This document shows, piece after piece, positions 16,548-25,079 of a stretch of 57,875 nt of DNA. Location: NCBI GenBank assembly GCA_031290985.1, contig JARLJW010000074.1, forward strand, positions 1 through 57,875, written 5' to 3'. Each line of letters starts with the position of its first letter. The stretch's first letter is position 1. Position numbers and translations under genes: made by a program. The notes under the pieces are model-generated. The model ran no database searches and was not told the origin of the DNA. It saw nothing but the letters and a program-made list of their open reading frames with translations. Origin of the DNA: Verrucomicrobiia bacterium (GTDB taxonomy: Bacteria > Verrucomicrobiota > Verrucomicrobiia > Limisphaerales > UBA11358).

Positions 16548-18674
16548 TCATTTGCCCCCGCCCCGCTGCAACCTCCGCCGCAATACATACGTCAGCGCCT
16601 TCACCTTCACTTCCGCCGTCAAAAACGGTTTTCCCAAAAGATCATTCCCGCCCACTCGGTTCATTTGCTCGCGCACCCCATCACCCGGCTGCGCCGTCAC
16701 GAACACCACCGGCGTCGTCCGGTTGGCAATTGTCCCGCGGATTTTTGCGCACGTCGCATAACCGTCCACCCCGGGCATCACCACGTCCAGAAAAATCACG
16801 TCGAAAGCCTTCTCCGCCGCCAGCGTCAGCGCCGCCTCCCCGCTGTCCACATTTTCCGGCCGCTTGAATGTCGTCTGCAACGCCCCCACCATCGCCCGCC
16901 GCGCAATCAGATCGTCATCCACCACCAACAGTTCAATCGGCGGATGGCTCGCCAAGTCCATCTTCAATCCCGGCGCACACAAGTCATGCAACATCTCCAC
17001 GGCGGCGCTGAGCGTGCCCAGTGTGGACGGCGTGGAATAGTTGGCATCCTCCAGCAACTTCCGCAGCAGCCCGTCCAGGGCCGCGCACATCTGGTAGGCC
17101 GGATGATAAATCTCGTAATCCGTTCGGGAGACCAGCGAATTGATCCGCAGAAAACCGTCCACCAGCAGTGTCTGCCGGGCCGCCTCGTCTGCTACCGTCA
17201 ACATCTGCCGGCACAGTTCCCGCAATGGATCAACATGTTTCAATGCCCGGGACAAAAACACCTCCGTGTACTCCTTGGTGTTCACCAGCGGCGCGCGCGG
17301 CGCCATGTCAAATTCGGCCGCCGGTTGCGCGGGCTCCGTAAACGTCTGCAACAACGGATCCATCAGCTCCCAGTCGCGTCCGGCCTGGGGCGCGCGACCA
17401 TGCAGCCGCCCGTGCAACGCCAGCGCCAGCGCCTTGACCGTGACCTCAAACGTCAGAAACGGCTTGCCCATCAGATCGTTGCCGCCGCTCAACGTGGACC
17501 GCGAGCGGGCGATGAAATCGCCCTGCGAACTCACAAACACCACCGGCGTGTGGCGGTTCAGGGCGGTCGAGCGGATCTTGACGCACAGTTCAAAACCGTC
17601 CATCCCCGGCATCTGCACATCCAGAAAAATCACGTCGTACGCCTGTTCGCCGATCCGGAGCAACGCACTCTCCGCATCCGTCGCCAGATCCGGCTGTGTA
17701 AACGCCTTGCCCAATGCGAACGACAAGGCGTGACGGCTGATCATGTCATCATCCACCACCAGAAACCTCAGCGGCCGGTCCGTCAGCAATTCCGGCTGCA
17801 ACCCCGTCGCGCACAAATCATCCAGCAGATCCACCCCGCCCACCACCGTGCGCAAGGCGGAAGGCGTCACGTTGCCCATTTTATCGGTGAGTTGCTTCAG
17901 CAGCCCTTCCAAGGCCGTGGCCATCTGCCACACCGGGTGTGCATCGGGAAAATCCGACACCTCCATGAGCAAGCTCATCTCGGCGCGCAGGTTTGATAAT
18001 ACTTTTTGCCGCGCCAGTCCGCCCATCTCCCGCACGATGTCCTGCAGCAGCACCCGCTGCCGGGTGATCGTTCCCGCCGCCGCCCCGTAAAACGCCTTCA
18101 CCAAGTCAACATCCGAAGCTTTCGCATCTTCCGGTGGCGCCGACGGCCCGACTTTGAAAACAGTGAGAAACTTGTCGAACGATTCCTCCTCCGCGCGCAC
18201 CTTCCCCGCTGGTGCCCGTTCCGGTTCCGGCTCCGGAGCCTTTGCCAGGGGATTGAATCGCTGATTAAGATCCGCCAGCACCTCCGGCGCAAATTTTCGA
18301 AGCGCGAAAACTCCCGCCACCGCCAACACCACCGCGAAGAACAAGAGCTGCTGGTTTCTGCCCGGGCCGGCGGACGGCGGTGCCGTCGCCGCCGTCATCT
18401 TCAGCGGACTGCGGTCCGCATTGAGCGAGGCGTCCCGGGGCACATTCGGCCCGGTCACATCCGGCGATATGGCGATGCGCTTGCGGTACGACTCCTGCCG
18501 CTGTTTGATGAGCAACTGGTCGTTTTCCCACTTGATGGTATTCGTCCGTGGCGGCGGCGTTTCATAGTTGGTTGCGCCATTGACCCCTCCGCGCGATGTC
18601 ATGCACCAAAACCCTGACACGAGCAGCAGCAGCAACCACAGGTTCAACCGGCAGGTTTCTGTTGGGCGGGTCAT
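16548..18674 (-). CDS. Membrane protein with two Hpt-like/receiver modules
   Basis: The protein is 708 residues from ATG 18674 (a GTG four codons earlier is possible). It has an N-terminal signal or anchor (LWLLLLLVSGFWC), a second membrane helix (LLFFAVVLAVAGVFAL) and then a duplicated unit of a helical Hpt-like domain followed by a receiver. Both receivers keep the acidic pocket and phospho-Asp (FLVVDDD...IFLDVQMPGMDG and LLVVDDD...IFLDVVMPGVDG) and the GGND(L)xGKPF lysine motif. Neither helical domain has the usual His-x-x-x-Gly box. It lies 33 bases after the pilX-like gene on the same strand, so it may control pilus or secretion assembly (inference). It resembles the C-terminal half of the protein at 42487. 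Confidence 0.85.
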   Translation of the reverse strand: MTRPTETCRLNLWLLLLLVSGFWCMTSRGGVNGATNYETPPPRTNTIKWENDQLLIKQRQESYRKRIAISPDVTGPNVPRDASLNADRSPLKMTAATAPPSAGPGRNQQLLFFAVVLAVAGVFALRKFAPEVLADLNQRFNPLAKAPEPEPERAPAGKVRAEEESFDKFLTVFKVGPSAPPEDAKASDVDLVKAFYGAAAGTITRQRVLLQDIVREMGGLARQKVLSNLRAEMSLLMEVSDFPDAHPVWQMATALEGLLKQLTDKMGNVTPSALRTVVGGVDLLDDLCATGLQPELLTDRPLRFLVVDDDMISRHALSFALGKAFTQPDLATDAESALLRIGEQAYDVIFLDVQMPGMDGFELCVKIRSTALNRHTPVVFVSSQGDFIARSRSTLSGGNDLMGKPFLTFEVTVKALALALHGRLHGRAPQAGRDWELMDPLLQTFTEPAQPAAEFDMAPRAPLVNTKEYTEVFLSRALKHVDPLRELCRQMLTVADEAARQTLLVDGFLRINSLVSRTDYEIYHPAYQMCAALDGLLRKLLEDANYSTPSTLGTLSAAVEMLHDLCAPGLKMDLASHPPIELLVVDDDLIARRAMVGALQTTFKRPENVDSGEAALTLAAEKAFDVIFLDVVMPGVDGYATCAKIRGTIANRTTPVVFVTAQPGDGVREQMNRVGGNDLLGKPFLTAEVKVKALTYVLRRRLQRGGGK

Positions 18675-18707
18675 GAAAGATTGCACCGGCGCACGGGTGG
18701 CGAAAAA

Positions 18708-20456
18708 TTACGGGTTTGAGGCCACCCCATTTGTGTCGGGCCCCACCGTGGACCAGCGGGCGCGAAACACCTTTAGCAGGCTCGGCGTCTTTGGCGGCAG
18801 CTTGGTCGGATCGTCAAAATTGGCGTCATACGCCCAGTTGCGCTTCGGCGGTACGTACACGTTGTCCAGCCCCCACGGACCCGTTGCGTACAAGCTCGGG
18901 AACAGCTTCACCATCGAGCCGTTGTAGGTGAACACATTTCCGGAGCCCCATGTCTCCAGGAAACGCGGAAAGTTTTCCATGCCGCCGCTGTAGTGGCGCG
19001 ACGTCGTCTCCACCACGCCCGTCAACAACGCTGCGTTCACCGTCGTGGACTTCGCATTCCGCTGGTCCACCGAACTCCTGCTGTTCCCATCCTGCCAGCC
19101 GTCCGAAAGGATGGTGATCGCATCCGCCACCAAAGATGCCGGCCGCGTGGTGCTGGTGTCGCTCGTTCCCAGATTGCCATCGACATATTGATTATAGTCG
19201 TCGAGAACGTACATCGGCCGGCCGGTCGCCACGGTCAATCCGTTCACCGGCAACACCTTTCCGTGGGTCACCCGTACGGCACCCAGGCTGGTGGCGGGCA
19301 GACTGCGGTTGTCCACCACATAGATCGAGGTCAGCTTCGCACCATTCATCAATGTCTGGAACGGCGTTTTATTGGTCTCGCTCCACGTCTTCAGATTCCC
19401 GATGTCAATGTCCACCGACTGCACCGTCTTGCCCTCACGCGCATCATAGAAACTATTGTTGGTGGAAATAAATAACGCCACGTCCGTGTTCGTGATGGCG
19501 GTTCTGAAGTTATCAAACTGGCCGCTCGTGGCTATCACGTTGGTGTCCGACACCGTCACCACCATGTCGCTCTCGTTGTAATACCGCAAACGCCCCAGCG
19601 GCGAGGTCGGGTCTTCCCCCGGCGGCGGCGGCTCGATGATTTCCCGGATGTTCTCCGGTGTGTTCGTCGTGCCGATCGGCAGCGTCATCGCCGCCACCGG
19701 TGCCAGCTTTTCGTCCGGGTGCACATACACCACCCCGCCCACCGGTGGGCCGCGCGGGTCAACCGGATCCCGTTGGAACAGGATGTCCACCACCGCCGTC
19801 ACCCCGGATTCAAACGTCAGCCGGCTGTCCGGTTCCACAAACAATTCTTTGTTCGAATGCACCCGGCCCGTCACATCGAACGGCTGGCCGCAACTGATCT
19901 CCATGTTCCCCGAAGAATACATCGCAAATTGAAAAATCGGGATGCCCGTCAGTTGTAGTTGCTGGAACACCCCGCCGGTCACATCCTGGACGCTCGCCTT
20001 GTCGCTCGCATGGGAGACGATTGTATACGTGGAGACGTACCCTTTTAGGCCGGCGTAAACCGAGTCCAGCACCACATAATTGTTTCCCGGCGTGCGTTGC
20101 ACATAAGTCTGGCCCGTGTTCCCGTTCGCGTCATTGAACTGCCACGTTCCCCAGTAGGGCGAATCCGCCGTCGTCGGCACCGAGGTCTGGCGGTACTTGT
20201 CCAGATTGTCGATCACCAGTTGCTCCCCGCCATAAAAAAAATCCCGCGAGATCTGGCCCACCACCTTCTCCGTGGCCGCCTCCGCCGCCGCCACCGAACG
20301 CGTGTACTGGATCGTACGGTGCGTCAGCTTCGCGCTGTTCGACGACCACAGCATCGCGCTCGCCAGGATGCCCAGCGCGATTGCGCTCATGATCATCACC
20401 AGGATCAGCGCACTGCCGCCCTGTCCTCGCCGGAATAGGGTCATTCGCGTCTTCAT
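18708..20456 (-). CDS. PilX-like pilus assembly protein
   Basis: The 582-residue protein starts MKTRMTLFRRGQGGSALILV. It has a type IV prepilin-like N-terminus with a Gly-Gly cleavage region followed by a hydrophobic helix (SALILVMIMSAIALGILASAMLW), as in PilX N-terminal domains. A long, Thr- and Asn-rich, probably beta-rich periplasmic region follows. The start lies 2 bases after the pilW-like stop. Such large minor pilins help initiate type IV pili or type II pseudopili. Confidence 0.8.
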   Translation of the reverse strand: MKTRMTLFRRGQGGSALILVMIMSAIALGILASAMLWSSNSAKLTHRTIQYTRSVAAAEAATEKVVGQISRDFFYGGEQLVIDNLDKYRQTSVPTTADSPYWGTWQFNDANGNTGQTYVQRTPGNNYVVLDSVYAGLKGYVSTYTIVSHASDKASVQDVTGGVFQQLQLTGIPIFQFAMYSSGNMEISCGQPFDVTGRVHSNKELFVEPDSRLTFESGVTAVVDILFQRDPVDPRGPPVGGVVYVHPDEKLAPVAAMTLPIGTTNTPENIREIIEPPPPGEDPTSPLGRLRYYNESDMVVTVSDTNVIATSGQFDNFRTAITNTDVALFISTNNSFYDAREGKTVQSVDIDIGNLKTWSETNKTPFQTLMNGAKLTSIYVVDNRSLPATSLGAVRVTHGKVLPVNGLTVATGRPMYVLDDYNQYVDGNLGTSDTSTTRPASLVADAITILSDGWQDGNSRSSVDQRNAKSTTVNAALLTGVVETTSRHYSGGMENFPRFLETWGSGNVFTYNGSMVKLFPSLYATGPWGLDNVYVPPKRNWAYDANFDDPTKLPPKTPSLLKVFRARWSTVGPDTNGVASNP

Positions 20457-20458
20457 GT

Positions 20459-21058
20459 TCAATGCTTGGCCCGCCGCGTCATGGAGGTTTCCAGTTTGTA
20501 TTCCTGCGCGTTCTGTAGAAATTTTTCCGGCTGGTAAAACTCCAGCGCCAGATGGATCACCGGGCTTTTTGAACTCGTGATGTTCGTCAGCAGATTGCCC
20601 GAAAAGTCCTGCGCGCTGAAAACCAGAGTGTTCGTCACCGAATCCGCCAGGATCACCGCGCTGCCCGCCTGGTCCGTCGCCCGCCGGAACGTCTGGTCCG
20701 CCGTGTTCAGAAAATAAAGGATGTAGCTGTTCGTGTCCGTCGTCGGATAGATCAGCAAGCCCGTCCCGCGCTGCGGTTCGCCGTCCAACAACCCCTCAAA
20801 GGCTCCGTTCGTGGAATTCAAGTTCCCCACCTCCACCACGTTGCCCGCGCGCACCTCGTCCGTGATCCGGCGGAACGTCGTGCGCGACCATTCCGTCGCC
20901 GCCAGCTTCGTCGCGTTTACCTGAAACATCCGCAGCCCGAAGATGTGGGCGGAAAGAATCCCGCCGACCACGATGACCAGGATTGCCATCGCGATCAGGA
21001 TTTCCACCAGCGTGAATCCCCGCACCGGTGCTGCTGGGTTGGCGGCTCGCAGTTTCAT
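20459..21058 (-). CDS. Prepilin-type protein, PilW/GspJ-like
   Basis: The 199-residue protein carries the class III signal RGFTLVEILIAMAILVIVVGGIL, with Gly before the cleaved Phe and Glu at +5. The globular domain follows from about residue 45. The gene overlaps the previous prepilin gene by ATGA and precedes the PilX-like gene. Gene order pilV-pilW-pilX fits a minor pilin set. Confidence 0.88.
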   Translation of the reverse strand: MKLRAANPAAPVRGFTLVEILIAMAILVIVVGGILSAHIFGLRMFQVNATKLAATEWSRTTFRRITDEVRAGNVVEVGNLNSTNGAFEGLLDGEPQRGTGLLIYPTTDTNSYILYFLNTADQTFRRATDQAGSAVILADSVTNTLVFSAQDFSGNLLTNITSSKSPVIHLALEFYQPEKFLQNAQEYKLETSMTRRAKH

Positions 21059-21516
21059 TGGTCGGGTGCCCGGCAGGTTTCAATGCTGTTGGTGACCGCC
21101 TCTGTTCCTCGAAACAGCCAGACGCAATCAACCCGGATTCGCCGGAGCGGCGGCGTGTCGGAAATCGGTGCAATCGTGGTTATAACGGTGGCCGTGGTGA
21201 CCTCCGAACCCGTCCCGTTCTTGTCCAAGTTAACGACCACGTTGGAAAAATTTGCAGGCACCAGTTGATCCACTGCCGGATAGCTCGCCGTATCCCAGAC
21301 GGCCGCGCGCGCCTGTTCCAGACGCTCCAAGGCCCGGTCGTTCGCCGCCATGTACAGCCCTTCCTTCGTCGTGGCTGCCATGCAGTAAATATAGCCATTC
21401 ACAATCCCGGCGATCGTCAATACCGTGATCGCCAGCGCAATCACCACCTCAACCAACGTCATGCCCGCCCGGCCTCGCGGCAGTAAGCGAACAGTCTTCC
21501 GATATGGCAACCTCAT
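21055..21516 (-). CDS. Prepilin-type protein, PilV/GspI-like
   Basis: The protein is 153 residues from the ATG at 21516; a TTG two codons earlier is possible. The prepilin signal is GRAGMTLVEVVIALAITVLT, with Met at +1 and Glu at +5. The C-terminal domain has two cysteines (RVDCVWLFRG and ETCRAP). It is the first gene of the minor pilin operon. Confidence 0.87.
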   Translation of the reverse strand: MRLPYRKTVRLLPRGRAGMTLVEVVIALAITVLTIAGIVNGYIYCMAATTKEGLYMAANDRALERLEQARAAVWDTASYPAVDQLVPANFSNVVVNLDKNGTGSEVTTATVITTIAPISDTPPLRRIRVDCVWLFRGTEAVTNSIETCRAPDQ

Positions 21517-22268
21517 TTTCAAGAGCTCTGATCGGTTTCCGCAGCGGAATGGTGCTGCGCTTTAAAACAATGCTCAAACCCGGCCTTTCTTTGGAAAAAC
21601 TAGCATAATCGAAATCCGCTGGCAAAGATAATAGCGGCTGCTTCCTCAAAGTAGCCAGCCCGCCCCACCAAGGCGACCGCCTGCCGTCACGGCGATGCCG
21701 TTACCCGCTCTGCCAGCCCGCTGCGGGTAGGGCTCGCCGCCGATTGCTAACGCACGCGTGCTGGCTCACCGCGATGGCACACAGAAGTGACGCGCCCTGC
21801 ATGTGCCAATCTTGTCAAGAACTGCCATAGTCGCAGCAACTGGCATATTAAAGCGACCCGATATCCGAACTTGAATCTCCCGCGCTTGATTTTGCGCCCT
21901 CTCCGGGCAGGCCCCGGCTGGGTGGGTGATCCAGCCGCCGGGACTTGAAGTTGAAGCCGTGTGTGGTTTGACAGGCAGTTGACTAACTATGCAACACCTT
22001 ATGCATATCACGTGCCAACCGCCATTTAAACGGTTTGCTAATGAATCAACCCATTTCCCCCACGCCCACCCGTTTTCCACTGGTGATTTTTACACCACCC
22101 GGACAAAACCATCCATTAGAGCGTTTAAAGAAATACTGTAGCCGTTTGGAGCTTGGTTTTTGGCCTCCGGTCAGAAAATGGCGCATGCATAATTATGTCC
22201 GCAGTGCCAGCGGTTCGGAAGGTTCAACGTTTTCAAATATTTGCAGCCGGTCGAATTAGGGCGGCTTT
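21517..22268. other. Gene-poor gap with repeat and hairpin
   Basis: No convincing gene lies here. It contains the leader of the pilin operon, a dispersed repeat (21723-21830), and a strong GC-rich hairpin at 21912-21942 (inner arms CGGCTGG at 21915-21921 and CCAGCCG at 21931-21937, extended by CCC/GGG across a 2-base bulge). The remaining 300 bases are AT-richer and show no homology I recognise. Confidence 0.6.
21723..21830. repeat. Dispersed intergenic repeat, copy B
   Basis: This is the counterpart of 2456-2572, from GCGGGTAGGG to AACTGCCATAG. The copies differ by small insertions (for example ACGC added after CTAACGC) and scattered substitutions, so neither is a recent duplicate of the other. 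Confidence 0.75.
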
Positions 22269-22469
22269 TCAAGGATGGCGGATCCTGCCCATCTGTACGA
22301 TCACGACCGTCAGGATGGCGGATAATATCAATGCGACGATGACGGCCGTGAGGAGGGATTTCATTTCCCGTCGACGTAGTTCGCGGCTTGTTTTCGGGTA
22401 AAAGATTTTACCGAGCCATTCCATAACGGCCAAAGATATCAGAAATTCGGCCAACAAATCATTCCACAT
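22269..22469 (-). CDS. Small two-helix membrane protein, unknown
   Basis: The 66-residue protein starts MWNDLLAEFLISLAVMEWLG. A first hydrophobic helix covers about residues 4-24, a charged loop follows (TSRELRRREMK), then a second helix (SLLTAVIVALILSAILTVVIV), ending GRIRHP. The charge layout is what a real small membrane protein would have, but I see no known family and no strong ribosome-binding site. Confidence 0.45.
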   Translation of the reverse strand: MWNDLLAEFLISLAVMEWLGKIFYPKTSRELRRREMKSLLTAVIVALILSAILTVVIVQMGRIRHP

Positions 22470-22522
22470 GTTTTGGTATCGGAATAACAATTAAGCCGCG
22501 TCGGCGTAATGTCAGCACCCGG

Positions 22523-22930
22523 TCAGCGTTTGACGCACGGCCTGAGCCGGGTGTCCACCCGCAGGATATGCTCCTCAATCCAATGCACCATGGTGTCATG
22601 CAACTTCACCGCCAGTTCGCGCTGGAATCCCCGGGCATGGAATTGCTCCTGAAAATCCTTGATGAAGGTCATGAACTGGGTGTGCGCCTGCTGGTTTTGA
22701 GCCTGCGCGGGACATCGAAACGTGTGCATGCACTCCTCCTCGATCATGAAATGTGTCCGGCCGTAGAATTCAAGAAAGCTGACAATCCTCATCACAGCCT
22801 GCCGGTCGTCGCGGACCGGCGCGGTGACCAAAAGCAACTCCTCCAGATGATTGATGTTATGAATCAATATCTGGTGCTGCTCATCAAGGTGGGCCAACCC
22901 GGTCGCGAACTGTTCCGTCCATTGCACCAT
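22523..22930 (-). CDS. Bacteriohemerythrin
   Basis: The protein is 135 residues from the start MVQWTEQFATGL, a usual opening for bacteriohemerythrins; the frame continues 32 codons upstream without similarity. The di-iron ligands are visible in order: His in LDEQHQ, His and Glu in THFMIEEE, the later HTQF region, and HWIEEHILRVD (His and Asp) at the C-terminus. These proteins bind oxygen reversibly, for storage, delivery or sensing. It stands alone, about 100 bases after the lipoprotein gene on the same strand. Confidence 0.9.
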   Translation of the reverse strand: MVQWTEQFATGLAHLDEQHQILIHNINHLEELLLVTAPVRDDRQAVMRIVSFLEFYGRTHFMIEEECMHTFRCPAQAQNQQAHTQFMTFIKDFQEQFHARGFQRELAVKLHDTMVHWIEEHILRVDTRLRPCVKR

Positions 22931-23027
22931 GTTGGCTCCAAACTTCCTCGAAATGTGACGGGCAACTCCCCTTGGTTTGCCAAAGGCATCTCCATCCTTG
23001 CCCGGCTCGGGCGGACTTGGGCGCAAT

Positions 23028-24398
23028 TTATCCGCCCCGCTTCACCATCGCGACCAGCTTCTCAAATTCCTCCTTGCCGCCAAAATAATTGTAATTAAAG
23101 TCGGCACCGTCCTTTTGGATGAGCTGGATCTGTTCGTTAAAATCAGCCCATTGTCGGCAACGCATCGCATAGAAAGCATACGGATAGCGGAAACGCGTCT
23201 CGTCCGGGTTCAATTGCGCAAACTTTTCGTAGGCACCCTTGATGTCCGTCCACACCTCCGGCGCGCTCCAATACTGCCCCCGGTCGTCCTGCGCCATTTC
23301 GCTGGCCAACTTGGAATGCGCATCCACCAGGATCAGCGGCACATGGCCGCCCCATTTGGTGGACGTCACGCATTCGCGGCCAAAGGCGATCATGTCCTCG
23401 CGCGACCCGTTCCATTCCGGGTAGAGATAGTGCAGCTTGTTGCGGCAGGCTTCGTAATTGTTTGTATTGAGTTGCATCGCGCGTTCAAACCAGGTTTCCA
23501 TCTCCGGGCGCTTCTTTTGTTGGCCCTCCGCCACGCCGATCATCACCGTGGGAATGAGCGGGTCTTTCGGATTCAGCGACCACGCCTCGTTCAACGCCGT
23601 TTCCGCCTCGCCTAACCGGCCGAAAAACATCTTCCATTGCTCGTCGGAAACCCGGTCGGCGTTGGCGTTGCCCCGCCCGCGCCACGCGTACTCCAGGTAA
23701 AATTCACCCTTGATGAGATAGGCGGTTCCCGCCTTCGGCCAGTTTTTGAAAAGCGGTTTTTCAATGCTGTCATACGCATTGGTCAGTTCACGCGTGTTAT
23801 GCTCCAGAATCTGAAACAGCTCATGTGTGGCGTGGTACGCCTCCTCCACCGGCAAAGTTTTGTCTTCCAAAGCCGCGGCCAGATCGATCATCGCATCCCG
23901 GCGGAACTCCCGGACTTGCGGCCAGAGATTTGTGTGCCGCTGCGACCAGAGCGTCACAGCCGCGCCGACGTTCGCGTAGTATTTCCGCAGCGGCGAATAG
24001 CTGCTGGCTTGCATGTCCTTCGCCATCGCGCTGAACGCATCCTGTTTCTCCTTTAACGTCTTGCCGGAATTCTTCAGGCCAAGGCTGCAATTGAGATATT
24101 CAACCAGTGGATCCTTGCAGCCGGCCTTCACCGCGTCCTCCGCCGCGCTGCCGATCAGGTAAAGCTTCGTCTCTTGGTCCAGGTCCATGCCCGACCGCAC
24201 TTTCGCGTAACTTGCCAGCGCCTCCTTTACCGGACCGTCCCATCTGGCATCCTTCACGCCAAACTTCTCATAATCGCCGAGCGTCGTGGCCTGGTTCCAC
24301 TTCAAACGTTCGTCCCCCACCGAAGCCTGCTTGTGCGAGCAGGAAACCAGCAAGACCAGCAGCCATACCAGCGTGGAAGTTTGCAAAAGCGTTTTCAT
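23028..24398 (-). CDS. Lipoprotein with TPR-like helical repeats
   Basis: The 456-residue protein has a lipoprotein signal (LVWLLVLLVSC, Cys about residue 20). The mature part is alpha-helical with TPR-like segments, for example RLGEAETALNEAWSLNPKDP and WFERAMQLNTNNYEACRNKL, and resembles DUF4034-type proteins. No enzyme motif is seen. It probably faces the periplasm and serves in protein-protein contacts. It is divergent from ruvX across 158 bases. Confidence 0.75.
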   Translation of the reverse strand: MKTLLQTSTLVWLLVLLVSCSHKQASVGDERLKWNQATTLGDYEKFGVKDARWDGPVKEALASYAKVRSGMDLDQETKLYLIGSAAEDAVKAGCKDPLVEYLNCSLGLKNSGKTLKEKQDAFSAMAKDMQASSYSPLRKYYANVGAAVTLWSQRHTNLWPQVREFRRDAMIDLAAALEDKTLPVEEAYHATHELFQILEHNTRELTNAYDSIEKPLFKNWPKAGTAYLIKGEFYLEYAWRGRGNANADRVSDEQWKMFFGRLGEAETALNEAWSLNPKDPLIPTVMIGVAEGQQKKRPEMETWFERAMQLNTNNYEACRNKLHYLYPEWNGSREDMIAFGRECVTSTKWGGHVPLILVDAHSKLASEMAQDDRGQYWSAPEVWTDIKGAYEKFAQLNPDETRFRYPYAFYAMRCRQWADFNEQIQLIQKDGADFNYNYFGGKEEFEKLVAMVKRGG

Positions 24399-24556
24399 GA
24401 GCCCTCAATGTTATTGATCCCGGACGGCTGCATCTGCCAATCGTTCCAAATTCCCGCCTGCCAAAGCAAGTCTGTTCTGCAATCCTAGTCTGCCCCCCGG
24501 CTTGAAGGCTGTGAAATCGGCTGGCCTCGCGCGGAAATTATTGCAAAGCTCGGGCA

Positions 24557-24967
24557 ATGCGCATTCTCGCCCTTGATCATGGAACCAAACGCATCGGCGT
24601 GGCGGTGAGCGATGAGACCAAAACCATCGCGCAGCCGCTGGAATACATTCCGGCCGAGCCGTTCGGTGACTTTCTGGAACGCCTCAAGCTTCTGCTCCGC
24701 GAGAAGGAGGTGGACCTCATCCTCATCGGCCAGCCGCGCAACATGGACGGCAGCTACGGCCCGGCGGCGCAGAAGGTTGAAACGTTTGTCGCTGTCCTGA
24801 AATCCGCCGTCACCGTGCCGATCAAGATGTGGGATGAACGGCTGACCTCCACGATGGCCAACCGCGTCATGATTCAAGCGAATGTGCGCCGCGACAAGCG
24901 CAAGGAGAACGTGGACAAGATGGCGGCGGCGATCCTGTTGCAGAGCTATCTGGACATGGGAATGTAA
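24557..24967 (+). CDS. ruvX: Putative pre-16S rRNA nuclease / Holliday junction resolvase
   Basis: The 136-residue RNase H-like protein of the YqgF family starts MRILALDHGTKRIGVAVS. Further family motifs are ILIGQPRNMDGS, WDERLTST and the C-terminal ENVDKMAAAILLQ with an acidic residue. YqgF trims the 5' end of 16S rRNA precursor in E. coli and is also annotated as a resolvase. A repeat element separates it from truA. Confidence 0.94.
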   Translation: MRILALDHGTKRIGVAVSDETKTIAQPLEYIPAEPFGDFLERLKLLLREKEVDLILIGQPRNMDGSYGPAAQKVETFVAVLKSAVTVPIKMWDERLTSTMANRVMIQANVRRDKRKENVDKMAAAILLQSYLDMGM

Positions 24968-24969
24968 TG

Positions 24970-25072
24970 AAGCTCCAAACTCCAACTTCCAACATCCAAA
25001 TAAAACCATCCGCGCGGTTGAAAATTGAAATTTGGTTGTTCTCAGGTGCTTGGATGTTGGGGCTTGGAGCTT
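24970..25072. repeat. AAGCTCCAAACTCC inverted repeat element
   Basis: The left arm begins AAGCTCCAAACTCCAAC and includes CCAACATCCAA; the right arm TTGGATGTTGG...CTTGGAGCTT complements it. The element fills the entire gap between ruvX and truA and would fold into a long imperfect hairpin in the RNA. It looks like a small non-coding repeat of the kind scattered through some Verrucomicrobia genomes. Confidence 0.8.
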
Positions 25073-25079
25073 TAATCTG

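Noticed and set aside
22035..22259. Plus-strand frame of 74 codons
   Set aside because: There is no ribosome-binding site, odd composition and no similarity; it is left as intergenic.
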